DNA from: Tenrec ecaudatus
Taxonomy: Eukaryota; Chordata; Mammalia; Afrosoricida; Tenrecidae
Reading direction: 5' to 3'
DNA: 64,000 nucleotides
Assembly: GCF_050624435.1 (NCBI RefSeq)
Contig: NC_134534.1
Span: forward strand, 68,037,501 to 68,101,500
A model generated the notes under the pieces. It was not told where the DNA came from. It did no database searches and was given only the letters and a program-made list of their open reading frames with translations. Below are positions 10,505 to 23,135 of the stretch, piece after piece; the first letter of the stretch is position 1, and each line of letters starts with the position of its first letter. The position numbers were made by a program, and so were the translations under genes.

Positions 10505-11232
10505 AAGAGGATGGAAGGATTACAGAGCCACTGTACCCAAAAGACTGGCCAACATCAGACCACTTCAAGAGGAGGTGCCTGCTCAAGTACTGATCGGAAA
10601 AGGAAGAAGTCTAGCTGTACTGCAGGCATCGGTGAAAACAGCGCTGCCAGCTATTTCAGCTGGATTCAGAAGAAAGCATGGCACAAGGCCCATTACTGGT
10701 GCCAGCTATATCTTGGCTCAAAGCAGACAATACCAGAAGCTATTGACTTATATTTTATTGATTATGCCAAGGCAATAGACCATCAGGAAAGTTAAAAATT
10801 ATGAGTAACATTAAGAAGAACGGGAATTCCATGACACTTCATTGTGCTCATGCAGAATCTGTAGATATAACAAAAGGCAGCTGTTTAGACAGAACAAGGT
10901 ACCGCTGCGTAATTTAAAATCCAAAAAGGTGTGCATTGCAGTTGTATCCTTTCACCATATTTATTCAATCTGCATGCTGAGCAAATAGTTTGAGAAGCTG
11001 GACGGTATGAAGAAGAATATGGTGTCAAGATTGGAGAAAGGCGTACCTGTGCAACTGACTTAACTCAATATGATTAATAGAAATTAAACTAGTTCAGAGA
11101 TTGTATATTTTCATATTCAAACTGAAGACATGATTCTTATTTAACTCATTAACTGAAACATTAATAATTACATCATTATTCAATATATAATAACTTAGAT
11201 ATATAATAACACATCACTATTAGAAATCCATT

Positions 11233-11670
11233 TTTAATTTTAATAAATCATTTTATTAGCGGCTCTTACAGCCCTTTTAGCCAATCCATACATCCATTGT
11301 ATCAAGCACATTTGTACATATGTTGCCATCATTCTTTTCAAAACGCTGTCTTTCTACTTGAGCCCTTGGGATCAGCTCCTCTTTTTCTCCCTTCCTCCTC
11401 CTCTCCCCACCCCATGAACCCTTGATAAATTATAATTATTATTTACATATCTTACACCATCCACTGTTTCCCTTCACCAGTGTTTCTGTTGTTCATCACC
11501 CTGGGGGTGGGGGAAGGGTTATATACCGATCATTGCGATTGGTCCCCCGTTTCTCCCCCCACCTTCCCCCTACCTTCATGGTATCACTAGTCCCATTACA
11601 GTTGCTGAGGGGTTTATCTATCCATTTTGCAGCATATTGTTGCTGTCATTATAACAATTGTACATGGACC
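11233..11670 (-). mobile_element. Afrotherian L1 3-prime end, antisense
   Basis: Reverse of the common tail: aatcattttattagcggctc, tgtatcaagcacatttgtac, ccccatgaacccttgataaa, then the upstream part to about 11670. Confidence 0.86.
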
Positions 11671-12476
11671 ATTTGAGAACTAATGGAAGTGTTTGGATAT
11701 GCAGCGTGGTCTGGTTCTTCTGTTGTTGTAACTCTCAGCCAATGACAGGATAGGAGCATGCAGATAAAGTGTGCAGGGCTCTACCTTGGAGAGTGGGCCA
11801 CTGTGCTATTCTGTGGGTATAACAGTGAGGCCCCTCAGAATCTGTACCCACAAGCACAATCAGGGAATTATACACTCAGATTCTAGAGCCTTGAGAAATA
11901 TTAGTGAAGAACAGACACAAAAAGGAGGCACCAAAAGAGAAGCTGAAAACATGACCAATAAACTAGATGCACTAGATTATGAATTTTTATGTTGGTTGTG
12001 TTGAATAATATTTCACATCAAACTCATCAGAAGAGTTAAGTTCTCCCAAATTCAGAAGTAACTTTCAAAACATCCACACAGATTTAGCAAACAGTAATGA
12101 GGTATTTATATAGACTAAAGGACGATTTATAAGACAAAACAAACTCTGCCAACTATTATCAAGCACTTCACCATTGCAGAAGCATCAGAGAGAGACAAAG
12201 AAGAGACAAAAGTGCTCAGTGAAGTGTCCTTGAGTGCCAAAGAACAGTTTCAAGGAGTCGCACCCTACAACATCACTGACACATTTGAACTTTGCACCAA
12301 AGGATGGGGGGAAATCTTTCAAATAGATTTTTCTTCTTAAACAATGTGGATATACCTAATGAAGAATGCATGTTGACATGCAAGAAATGAGTGCAGGCTT
12401 ATCCCTGGGACTAAAATACAAACCTTTCCAAAAGAAGTGTGGAGAGTTTATTCTTACATGAGAACTAAGTTTACAG
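11671..12476. other. Unassigned DNA
   Basis: No gene or repeat recognised. A 77-codon ORF at 11771-12004 has no motif. Moderately AT-rich. Confidence 0.35.
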
Positions 12477-13190
12477 ATTCAAGAAAAACAAATTCACAGA
12501 AGCACTTATGTGTGTATAAGAAAGAGCTTTATATAAGAGAGCAATTATATATTGAGAAAACATTCCAGCCCAGTCCAGATCAAGTCCATAAGTCTAATAT
12601 TAGCCCATATGTCTGATACTAGTCCATAAATTCCTCTTTAGAATCAAGGGTTCATGAGGGAGAGGGAGCGGGGAGGGAAGGGGGAAAATGAGGAGCTGAT
12701 ATTAAGGGCTCAAGTAGAAAGCAAATGTTTTGAAAATGATGATGGCAATAAATGTACAAATGTGCTTGACACAATGGATGGATGGATAAATTGTGATAAG
12801 AATTGTACGAGCCCCAATAAAATGATTTTTAAAAATTGTTTTTAAATACAAAATTTTTTAAATCTATCTGAAAAAAAATTCCTCTTTAGACTCACACAGC
12901 ACATGCAATAATGCCGAATGCAGGAAGACCACAGGCCAGTGGGTAGAAGGTCTTGTGGGTCTAGTGACAGTGGCAACATCTCAGTGCTGGTGCGGGTCTC
13001 CATGTGTCTCCTCCAGCTCTCTGAGTATCTCCACAGCAGGAAAGGGAAGGTAGAGAGAGTGGGTGTGGCCCCGAGGGAGCTGTTTATCTCTATCACACCT
13101 CCAAATGAGGTCATCAAACTGTGACCTAGGCTAGGCTACACCCCTTTTCTCAAGTTAGCAGGAGATTATGTAACTGCCACACTATCGTAA
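12477..13190 (-). mobile_element. LTR-like repeat (family shared with 26.5 kb), split by an L1 tail
   Basis: Reverse complement shares ordered blocks with 26460-26945: tgatgacctcat, ctcgatct-type gacttgatctggactgggct, gttttctcaatat, ataaagctcttt and a gaatttgtttttct end. The layout resembles an ERVL/MaLR-type solo LTR; class unproven. An L1 tail (12643-12833) is nested. Confidence 0.6.
12643..12833 (+). mobile_element. Afrotherian L1 3-prime tail inside the LTR-like repeat
   Basis: atcaagggttcatgagggag to cccaataaaatgatttttaa. The 13-bp attcctctttaga before it (12630-12642) recurs after it near 12879-12891, after about 45 bp of A/T-rich tail. Confidence 0.87.
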
Positions 13191-13620
13191 ATGATCATAT
13201 TCTGTACATGCTGATGTTTGTCCCTACAATGACTCAAAAACGCCCAACATACCATGACTCAAAAACCTCCTCAATTTATTCCCTTTATTATGTATGGAAG
13301 TAGATATCGTTCAGCAGCTTAGTTATGATTAAATGATTGACATTTATAAGATCAAAGAGTCAGAAATGTTTTAATTAAAATATACATAAAAGATCTACCT
13401 AAAAATAAAATGTAGGAATTTGTTGTATATTTGTTTCCTATCAACACTCTTTTATGACATCTTTCATTTGTTCATTTCCAATTATTTATGTATTATGAAA
13501 TTATAAATTCCAATTCTTTATTAAGAAACAAATATCAAAACTGATGTATGAACCATTTAAAGCAAAATTGGTGAGTCGGTGTTTCAATTTCAGTTTTTCA
13601 AGATCCATCTGCTCTCAGCA
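13190..13620. other. AT-rich DNA without recognised feature
   Basis: Contains cgcccaacataccatgactcaa as a near-duplicate of the preceding phrase (13230-13270); otherwise nothing recognised. Confidence 0.35.
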
Positions 13621-14279
13621 ATTACACTCTTCTTCCCACGTCATCGGAATACAGCTGGAATTTCTGGCAGATCTCTGGGAAGGTATTGCAGAAGCTGTTT
13701 TTAAATGATATTCAGCAAAGCTTTACTTGTATGTGACATTAATAATGCTGTTTGATAATTACTGCATTCTATTGAGTTCTCTTTCTTTGTAATGGGCAAA
13801 AATATGACCCTCTTCCAGTGTGTTGGCTAGATAGCTGTCACCCACATTTCGTGGTATCAATGAGTGAGAGCTTCCAGCATTGCATCCACTTGTTGAAATT
13901 GGCATTCCATCAATTCCTAGATGATTGCTTTTCACCACTGTCTTCTGATCAGCTTGCCCTCCTTCCTTCAGTATCATCAGTTCTTGATCATCCGCTACGT
14001 CCCGGACTGGTTCAATATCAACCAAAGTTTTTTGAAGGCCCTCTTTCTTTACTGGCATAGAAAAAGATGGGAATTATAATTGCTAATCTTGAAGGAATGT
14101 TAACTTTTTACTGTTTCATTTGATTCGGAATATTTTTCGTTCGGATCTGCAAAAGTTGATCCAGGGCAATTTGAAGATAAGCCTTCATAGGCTGTCCCAC
14201 ACTAACTACAAGACAGGTGTTCTTCTCTTAAATTCCTTTCTCTTTGGCTGCTTGTGAAAGATTTCACATCAACCAGAGA

Positions 14280-14757
14280 TACCTGGGTGAAAGTAAGGGT
14301 GGAACCAAATTTATCAATCAAGTCGCAGCCTGATGATACCTCCTGGGGGTGTGGCCTCTTGTGTAAGTGAGAGCCTGAGCAGAAAAACCACGCTCTCTCG
14401 TGCCCCTTTGCCTTCTGCTGCATCTGGATCCTACATCTGGTTTGCTGATGTCCTGTTCAGTTGCCTGCTGATCCCAGGAGCTGTCAGTGGACTGCTGGCC
14501 TTAGATTCACTTCGCTGCGCATCCACCAGTCTGTGGCCCTCCTACTTCTTCTTCCTGCTTCTTTCTCATCAGTTCCCACAACTACGTAAATCAAGAGAAG
14601 ACTCCAGCTACACTGGACCTACAGAATTGAACCAGACTGGACTTACCTATTTTGATGACTTGCAACCCATTCCTTGATATAAATCTCTTTCTATGTACAT
14701 ACACATGCAAGCATCACAAAAACAGGTTTTCTTCTCTAGAGAACCTGACCTAACACA
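14280..14757 (+). mobile_element. LTR-like repeat nested in RTE
   Basis: A roughly 480-bp sequence ending ttcttctctagagaacctgacctaacaca-like, the same closing phrase as the LTR-like repeat at 39.3 kb (tctctagagaaccctg). It includes ggtgtggcctcttgtgtaag. Probable solo LTR of an ERVL-type element; the left boundary is uncertain. Confidence 0.5.
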
Positions 14758-15018
14758 CTATACTGTGTTCTAGAACAAGTTTGAGCCTTCTTTTACATCC
14801 ACTTTGGTCTTTTCTGTCTTTTTCCAAAAAATAAATTTAATGCAAATTACAGAAATATATTACATTAAAATTGAAATAAATGAGAAAATATTTTTGAAAA
14901 TATATCAGTATTTTTATTTCTATATTTTCCCATTAGTTTTTGAGGCAAGTCCCCTTGTACATAGGTGTGATTTTCATAGGCCTTTAAACATGTTTTTGTA
15001 AACTTTTCTAATATGGGT

Positions 15019-15212
15019 TTTTTAAATCATTTTATGAGGGGCTCATACAACTCGTATCACAATCCATACATGCATCAATTGGGTAAAGCACATTTGCACA
15101 TTCATTGCCCTCATCATTCTCAAAACATTTGCTCTCCACCCAAGCCCCTGGCATCAGTTCCTCATTTTCCCCTCCCTCCTTGTTCTCCCCTCCCTCATGA
15201 GCCCTTGATAAT
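15019..15212 (-). mobile_element. Afrotherian L1 3-prime tail, antisense, nested in RTE
   Basis: aatcattttatgaggggctc to ccctcatgagcccttgataa; the RTE complement resumes immediately after. Confidence 0.87.
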
Positions 15213-16217
15213 TTCTGTCTTTTTAACAAGCATGTATACTGTTTTGATGTCGCCTCACAACTTCAGTTATTAGTCATTAGTCTTCAAAACATCAGATCTA
15301 TTCTTAAGATGGTCTCCAAATTAAAGTGGGATAGGTACTGAACGTCATAGTTGGTGCTTGTAGCCTTGTGTTCATTTTCTTCAGCTTCAACTTGTCCTTG
15401 CATATGAACAATGGATGGTCTGTTCCATAGCCAGCCCCTCGCCTTGTTCTGACATTCTCCATCATGTCTCTCCACGGATGTTGTCAGTTTGGTTCTTGCC
15501 TATTTCATCTGGTGAGTTCCATGTGTATTGTTTTCATGTATGTTGATGAAAAAACATATTTCCAATGAACAGGTCATTGTCCTTGCAAAATTCCATCGTG
15601 TCCAGCATCATCTCTATTACCAAGGCTATCAGTATTTCCAGGTACTGATACTTCTACCCCCACCCCAATTTTTGCTTCTTTGTTTACACTCACCGTGATT
15701 ATCAATGCATCTTGATTATGTTTGATGAACTTCAGGTTGAAGAGCTTGAGCAAAGTCAATTTCTTCACCTTTGGCGTTCGCGGTTGGTGCAAAATTTGAA
15801 TAAGAGTCCTACCAACTGGTCTTTCTTTGGACGTGAGCATTATCCTATAACCAACAGCACTGAACTTCAGGATAAATCCGGAAATGCTCTTTTGGAAGAT
15901 GAATGTGCCATCATTCCTCTTGAACTTCTCAGAGTAGTCGAACAAATGATTGTCCAATTCAAAGCGGCCAATTCCAGTCCATTAGCACACTAATGCCTAG
16001 TATGTTGATCTTTGTATAATTCTATTTTTATACGAAAAATTTCTTTTGTACAAGCAATTTTACAAATATGATATGATATAAAAACCAAGTTAAAAATATA
16101 CACATTACAAGTGGTAGAATGTCAAACATAGAAAATTTCGTTAAAAAAGAAAGAAAATTTCGTAGATAGTTACAGTCTACCAAATAGTCTTACTTACAGT
16201 ACCACAAATTTTTCAAA

Positions 16218-16430
16218 ACAGCCCAGTGAAACCTAACTCACACCATTGGGTTGATTCCAACTCACAGTAACCCCAGAGGGCAGAGTCGGAGGGCTTCGTA
16301 GGGTTTCTGAGATTGTAATATTTGTGGGAGCAGACAATCTCATCTTTCTCCTGCAGGGTGGCTAGTGAGTTTGAACCTTGCAGTTAACAGCCCGATGCTT
16401 AAGTCACTGTACCACCAGAACCCCTTGAAG
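16218..16430 (-). mobile_element. AfroSINE, antisense
   Basis: ccattgggttgattccaact and ctcacagtaaccccagaggg at the left, gtaccaccagaaccccttga at the right. Confidence 0.88.
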
Positions 16431-16452
16431 CCCAATAAGAAAGGTATTATTC

Positions 16453-17527
16453 AGGCATGTACATATGTGAATAGATTTATATATGATGATAGAGAATTAG
16501 ACCTATGTACACATATTTATATGTTAAGTATCAAGGTAGCAGATGGACATTGGGCCTCTACTCCAGTACTCCTTCAATGCAAGAACACTTTGTTCTATTA
16601 ACCTGCCATTCCATGATGCTCACCTTCCCGACATGATCACTGAAGACAAAATGGGTGCATAGCAAATATGGTGAAGAAAGCTGATGGTGCCGGCTATCAA
16701 AAGATACAGCATCTGCAGTCTTAAAAGGCTTGAAGACAAACAAGCCGCTCTCTAGCTGAGAAGCAACAGAGTCCACATGGAAGAAGCACACCAGTCTGTG
16801 TGATCATGAGGTGTCAATGGGATCAGGTATCAGGCATCAAAGACCCAGAACAAAAAAAAAAATCATATCAATGTGAATGAGGAGATTGCAGAGTGGAGAC
16901 CCAAAGCCCATCTATAGATAATTCGACATCCCCTTACAGAAGAGTCACAAGGAAGGGACGAGCCAGTTAGGGTGCAGTATAGCACTGTTGAAACATACAA
17001 CTTTCCTCTAGTTCTTTAATGCTTCCTCCCCCACCCCACCCCACCCCCACACACACTTTCTTGCTCACAATTCTACCTTATAAATCTGGCTAGACCAAAG
17101 CATGTATTTGGGTACAGATAAGAGCCGGAAACACAGGGAATCCAGGACAGATAAGCCCCTCAGGACCAACAATGAGAGTACCCGTGATAACAGGAGGGGA
17201 AGGGGAAGGTGGCGGGGAGAAAGGGGGAGCCGATCACAATGATCTACACATAAACCCCTCCCTGAGGGGCGAGCAACAGTAAATTGGTGAAGGGAGATAT
17301 CAGCCATTGTTAGACATGAAAAAAATTATAAATTATCAAGGGTTCGTGAGGGAGGGAAGGTGGGGGAGGGAGGGAAAAATATGAGGAGCTGATACCAAGG
17401 GCTCAGGTAGAAAGAAAATGTTTTTAAAATGATGATGGCAACAAATGTACAAATGTGCTTGACACAATGGATGGACGGATTCATTGTGATAAGAGCTACA
17501 TGAGCCCCCAATACAATGACTTAAAAA
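16453..17527 (+). mobile_element. Afrotherian L1 3-prime end, long copy with target duplication
   Basis: Runs from caggcatgtacatatgtgaa through atgatagagaattagaccta and the whole common segment to cccccaatacaatgacttaa. Flanks gaaaggtattatt and gaaaagtattgtt form a 13-bp duplication with two mismatches. It shows the sequence normally 5-prime of the common segment. Confidence 0.88.
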
Positions 17528-17544
17528 GAGCGAGAAAAGTATTG

Positions 17545-17690
17545 TTCTATGACTAATCATTATGCCATTCTCATTTTACAGATACAGACATTGATCCTTA
17601 GATAGGGTGAATGCTTCATCAAGATTATCCAGTGAATAAGGGGAAAACCTACCATCAAAGTCATGATTTTGGACTGTAATAAAATGGAAT
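17545..17690 (+). mobile_element. MIR SINE fragment
   Basis: ttctcattttacagatacag followed by gcttcatcaagattatccag keeps the MIR core order; ancient. Confidence 0.6.
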
Positions 17691-19500
17691 TTAATTACCA
17701 GTTCAAGCCAAGAATTGCTACTCAGAAAGATTGGACTCCATAATTATCATCAATCAAAACAAGATTTTTTAGAGAGCAGCAAAACCAGCAGCAACGGCAA
17801 CTTTTGAATTCTGAACCATGCAAAAATTATATATATTTATCCTTGCAAACTTTAGCTTTTGGTGTTTCTCTAGTCCTTTCCTGTCATGCAAGCAATATAT
17901 TTAAGAGAGAGGCATTATAAATTCCCTATGCTTTGTACCCTGGAATTTTATATTTTTGAATATTGGGCCCACTTTCACAAAATAAAAGGCATATATCTTA
18001 AAGAGATAGATAACACTTAATACATGTAGAATTGCCTCCATAACTAACTAGACCTATTACTAAAATATAGTCTTTGGGGGAAACTAGAAACAGTTTGTGG
18101 TAACAATAAAGGCCAGAGAGTATATATGTACAAAAGCCCACCTTATAAAGCCCAACTTTGGATTTAATGTAATCATGAAATGGGATTGCATTGAGTATCT
18201 CTGCCTTCCAACGTAATTGAGTTTTGATTTAAATCACAATTGGGAATAAGTCTCAGATATTGTGCAGGAAATTAACCTTTCACTTTGGTATGCTCATGAC
18301 TTACACCAGTATTGTAGTTAATGGTATAAACCAGGGACCCTATTAAGCAGCACATCCCACTTGTCTGTGACTCCATTGCCCTCTAGTGACTATTTTGAAG
18401 CTAGCCAGTGTTATTAGCCTTTGAAAGTCTGCCTTCCAAACCCACTGCCAGTGAGACTCATCGCAAACTTACAGGTCAGAGGAGAACTGGCACATCCTTC
18501 TCCAGAGTGGCTGCTAGTTAAGAGAGCTGACCTTTCGGTTAGAAAACAAGGTGCCCTCAAAAGTCAACAGTGGTTCTCAAAGCAAGATGGATGTACTACC
18601 AGCAGTAGCAACACCTGGAAACTTCCAGACATGCAAATTTTTTTAGCTCCACATCAGATCTACCAGCAGAAATTCTGGGAATGATGCCCACCAATCTGTT
18701 TTCATGGGTCATCGGATGATTCCGGTGCACATTAATGTTTATGAACCATTAGTCTAAGGAGAGTATACTATCATTTGAAATAGGAGTGAATGTATTGGGA
18801 GCATGAGTGCTCTTTTTTATAAAAGTATTGCTTGTAATTATTTTATTTTTCTAAATTTCATAAGGCCATTTATATGCACAGATGACTCAAAGAAGAGTTT
18901 GCAACTTCATGGAAATTTAGAGATTTAAAACCATGACTTAATAAGATTTTAAAAAATAATGGGGTAAAGTAAATGTATTAGCTATTAAGAGTTCAGTTAA
19001 AGAGCTTGCTAAGTACTTAAAGCATTTATCCAGGACAGTACTCCATTGGTATGTTGACTATAAAATCAATGGGAAAATATTGTCTGTTAAATCGAGTGAA
19101 TTTTAAATCTAGTTTTGTGTGAGGCATTTAATACCCAGGCTCTTTAGTGGATGCAGATTGTATTCCATTTATCTGCAAACTTTCATATATAAATTGCTAT
19201 TTGACATTAAATATATTATAACTGAATTATCTAAACTGCCAATAGTCCACTCCCATCCTGACTCTAAGCTAAGGCTAAAAAATATTTAGGTCAGATATTT
19301 TTTAATTGTATTGTGGACAAATAATTTAATAGCAATTTTTAAATCATGTACAAATTAGTGCCATCTCTATGATGCTGCTGATCATTTCATCACGTAAAAA
19401 TAACATGGCTCCACAGAAGGTAAACTGAACTTGGCGTCAAAAAGCGTAAGACTTGGCCTGAAGTCTGCATACATGGAGCAGACTCTAAATAACCCAGAGA
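17690..19500. other. Intergenic DNA, one degenerate AfroSINE-like patch
   Basis: 18421-18560 resembles AfroSINE in places (cccactgccagtgagactca; gagctgacctttcggttaga) but is too rearranged for a firm call. The rest holds no recognised feature. Confidence 0.35.
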
Positions 19501-19851
19501 AAGCTAAATTAATGAAAATTGTTCAGCTTTCAGAGTTTAGAATTCAAGATAACTCCCTGCTAGAACTTTAAAGTAATAATAATATTCCCCAGAAGAAAAG
19601 ACAGAATCAAGAAGGGTTACAATGGGTCATTTATAACGTTCAAGATAAAATTCAAAATTAGCAGATAAGAGAAAAGGACCAAGCCGGAAATGGCTCGGCT
19701 GTTGGAATTAGCAGGTGAAAAATTTAAAGAAATTATTATAACTGTGGTCAAGGATATGGAGGAAAATGTGTTTGGAATGAATAAAAAGATACAAAATTTT
19801 AGCATAAAAGAAACCATAAAAAAAGAAAATTCTACAACTTAAAAATGCATA
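19500..19851 (+). mobile_element. Ancient L1M 5-prime-region fragment
   Basis: tgttggaattagcaggtgaa, ttaaagaaattattataact and aaaccataaaaaaagaaaat match the phrase order of old mammalian L1M/HAL1 sequence. The same element probably resumes at 20835. Confidence 0.55.
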
Positions 19852-20275
19852 CTGCTACAGATAAGAGCCCACAACACAGGGAATCCAGGATAGATAAACC
19901 CCTCAGGGCCAACAAGGAGAATAGAGATACCAGGAGGATTTAGAGATAGTGGGGGGAGAACGGGGGAATCAATCACAAGGATCTACTTAGAACCCCCTTC
20001 CAGGGAGCCGAATAACAGAAAAGTGGGTGAGGGGGAATGGAGGATGAGGTAAGATATGGAAATAAAAATCTATAACCTATCAAGGGTTCATAAGGGAAGG
20101 TGGGCTGGGGAGGGAGGGAGAAGAAATGGGGAGCTGATATCAGGGGTTCAAGCAGGAAGAGAATACTTTGAAAATGATGGTGGCATGTGTGCAAATGTGC
20201 TTGACACAATGGATGAATTTATGGATTGTAATAAGAGAGGCAAGAGCCCCCAATAAAGGTACTTTTTAAAATAAA
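19852..20275 (+). mobile_element. Afrotherian L1 3-prime end, 5-prime truncated
   Basis: tacagataagagcccacaac to agagcccccaataaaggtac; inserted in an L1M fragment. Confidence 0.87.
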
Positions 20276-20834
20276 TAAATATATAAATAAATGACTGTTG
20301 GGGGGGGGGAGAAAACGGGGAAATTTGTGGCACCATTGCTATGGTTATGGCGGAAAACTTTAGTGGCTTTTTGTTGTTTTTTTCAAAATATTGACAATGT
20401 AGCTTTTGTGTGAAGGCAGCCTAGAATACACATAGAAAAGATGTGGTACTCAACTATTCAGTAAGGCAGTAGAACATTGTCGTTTGGAGGAATCAGAAGT
20501 TATACACCAATTTTCAACTACTTGGAAGTCAGCACTCCTCCCACTGGGCTGTGTAGGGTCGGCCCAGTCCCCTGCTCTTGCCTTCCTAGCCTTATGACCT
20601 TGGAGATTGCCCTTCCCCTTCCCAGGCTGAGGAGTCAACTACTGAACAGAGATGATTAAGATTTATTAAAGATTGTGTGGAAAAAGCTGTTTAGCAAGGG
20701 GTATGACACACGCTTACAGCCCAATGAGTGCTAAGTGCCAGGGGTAAATAAATGTCCCCTGAAAGAAAAGAAAGAAAGAAAGCCATATCTGGTTTGGTTT
20801 TGTTTTTTAATTCACCGGATTAGTTTACGAGTCA
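20276..20834. other. Unassigned DNA
   Basis: Short overlapping ORFs near 20450-20659 lack motifs. Near 20770 there is a short GAAA run. No feature recognised. Confidence 0.35.
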
Positions 20835-21830
20835 ATGGAAGGACGCTGAAAGGAGACACTGTAAACTTGAAGACAAATCCAATCTGAATGACAGAAGGGG
20901 AAAGAAATAAAAGGCAGAGCCTGGCAGCATGAGGAATAACACGGGTACAGCTAACATCTGTGTAAGCAGAGTGGAAGAAGAGTGATAAAGGATGGGGGGG
21001 GGGGGGGAATTAAGCAACGATGAGAAATTTCCCAATGTGGTGAAAGACAGTTTACAGGTTCCAGAGCTCTGAGATCCCCAGTCAGTACTTATTCTACTTG
21101 ACACACATGATAGTCAAATGACTGTAAGCCAAAAGTAAACCCTGAAGGTAGGGAAACTATGAATAGGGAACCATTAGAAATAAAGGAGTAAGAATATAGT
21201 GGAATAATATCTTTAGTGTGCTGAAAAAAATTAACCCAGAATTCTATATCCAACAAAAACTTCCTACAAGAAAATGAAAGCAATATAAAGTAAAATAAAA
21301 TTAGGTTATCACAACTGACCTGAAACCACAGAAGATACTAAAAAAATGGCATCTTGGCTGACTGGAATGGATAACAAATAGTTATATAAATTGTTAAGAA
21401 GCAATAGAGTGCTGAAATGGTAAATATATGCCTACATGTTAAATAAACTAACTTTACCTCTTCATTGAAAATATATATAGGGCTATTAAATAACAGCATG
21501 TACTATTGTAGAGTTTATGGCATGCAGCTATTAAATGTATCATATTTAAAGCATAAAGTATGAGGTGAGAGGGTAAATGTTCTTAGATGATTCTAGGTGT
21601 CTTGCCTGTTAAGTGAAGTGATAAAAAATATGCCAAAAAAGCATACCTAAAATGCCAATAAAATAGAATTTTTTTAAGCTAAATGAATCCAAGAAGAGGG
21701 AAATAAAAGGTCAGAAATACATTTGGACAAACAGAAAACAGGAACTGGTAGGTTTAAATTTTACTATACCAATAACAATTAATATTAATAGGATTACAAA
21801 TATACCTTATCATCAACATTTATTTGGTGA
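20835..21830 (+). mobile_element. Ancient L1M fragment
   Basis: agtgtgctgaaaaaaattaa, cccagaattctatatccaac and caataacaattaatattaat follow the order of old L1M sequence. A G run lies at about 20995-21007. Confidence 0.55.
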
Positions 21831-21974
21831 CATTAATAAATACAGCTATACCTCTCATTTCCACCTTGAGAGTACCATAAACATGACTTACTGGTATATA
21901 TATACATACATATGCTGATTCCACCTTCCTAGGCAACCCAATCTCTGCTGATGAGTTCAAACCACTAAACCGTA

Positions 21975-22130
21975 TACATTTGGGAGTCCTCGTAGGTGTC
22001 GTGGGTTCTATACTGAGCTGCCAACCACAACGTCTGCAGTCTGAAACTACCCCCTGCTCCATGAGAGTAAGATGAGGCACTCCACTCCTCTATTTCCCGT
22101 CTCAGAAGCCCACGGGGCCCTGAGACTGTG
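21975..22130 (+). mobile_element. AfroSINE, truncated
   Basis: gggagtcctcgtaggtgtcg, gagctgccaaccacaacgtc and cccacggggccctgagactg. Confidence 0.75.
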
Positions 22131-22469
22131 CCCAGAAGCTGGATAAATAGGATGCTCCTTAAGTCTTTCTGCCTGAATAAAATTTCTTCACTACAAACTG
22201 CTGTGAGGCTTGGAGTAGCACTCTTGAGGCTATGACGGCTCTGGAGTGTCTCAAATCATCTTCAAATGCTCTGCCAGGGGTGTACATTAAACCATTAGCA
22301 TCAATTATTATTTTGTCAAAAGGGAATTTATTTGATATGTCACAGCAATGCTACTTTTAAGGAAATAGGACAACTTGTGATAGATGGGGAGCAAGGTCTC
22401 TTGGAGAGCAGAGTAGGAAGCACTAAGGAATCAGGGAGAAAAAAGGACACTGGGCCCCTGGAGAACAGA

Positions 22470-23135
22470 CGCTGATGAGAATCAGAAAGGACATAAGTGC
22501 CCAACAACGGATGCCGGGACAAATAAACTGTGGTATATACCCCATATCACATTATCTGGCAATGGAAATAAAATACTGACATATGCCATGACATCATGGA
22601 ACCTTGAAGACATGTGAAGTGAAATAAGTCAACTAAAAAGGTTGGACTTTTTTTCCAAGAAATGTCCAAATTATTAAAAATTTAGAGATAGAAAGTAAAT
22701 TAATGGTTACCTTAACCTGGTGGAATGGGCAACACATTGAGCTGCTACCTGTGGTTTGTGGTCAGTGGTTCAAACCCACTAGTCTCTACTAAGGAGAAGA
22801 GGCTGTCTGGCTCCTGAAAATATTTAAAGTCTCAGAAACTTAAAGGGACAGTTCTACTCTATCTTAAAAGGTCACTGTGAGACAGCATTGACTCCCTGGC
22901 AGTGACTTTGGTTGAATTTTTTCAAACTAGGGAAAGGGGCAGAGGGAGATTGGAGACAGAAGTATCTACTAGAGCACTGGGTGGGGAGTGGGGGTTTGGA
23001 TGGTGAAAATGTTTTAAAATTGATTGTAATGGTTATACCGTATTTATCAAAGCCATGGAATTGTATACTTTAGATGAGTGAATTACATGGCATATGAGTT
23101 TTATCTCAATAAAGCTGTTATTGAAAGAGGGAGAA
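22470..23135 (+). mobile_element. Ancient L1M 3-prime UTR split by an AfroSINE
   Basis: aagtgcccaacaacggatgc, gaagtgaaataagtcaacta, then after the SINE ggggcagagggagattggag, ggaattgtatactttagatg and tatctcaataaagctgttat: classic L1M 3-prime UTR. Confidence 0.8.
22712..22920 (+). mobile_element. AfroSINE in the L1M 3-prime UTR
   Basis: cctggtggaatgggcaacac, ggtcagtggttcaaacccac, aaggtcactgtgagacagca. Confidence 0.83.

Larger units (their letters stand above)
7593..11080 (+). mobile_element. RTE (BovB-clade) LINE, broken by nested inserts
   Basis: Sense RTE sequence appears in three blocks: 7593-8478 (endonuclease start region, e.g. agtaaagctctggggacctt), 9427-9774 and 10505-11080 (reverse transcriptase region, tcctttcaccatatttattc). 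The first gap is an inverted RTE 3-prime copy, with aagctat repeated at both joins. The second is the CFDP1 retrocopy. The 5-prime end is truncated and adjoins an AfroSINE. Stops and deletions are frequent; no ORF survives. Confidence 0.88.
13620..16050 (-). mobile_element. RTE (BovB-clade) LINE, antisense, with two nested inserts
   Basis: Complement of RTE coding sequence in order: aatttctggcagatctctgg and ttcctagatgattgcttttc (RT region, to 14062), tccactttggtcttttctgt (14797-14830), then from 15213 the endonuclease region (tctattcttaagatggtctc, attatcaatgcatcttgatt, ccaattccagtccattagca). Inserted into it are an LTR-like repeat and an L1 tail. No intact ORF. Confidence 0.87.

Noticed and set aside
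15574-15993. Overlapping ORFs of 127 and 93 codons
   Set aside because: Both lie within antisense RTE endonuclease sequence that carries stops elsewhere.
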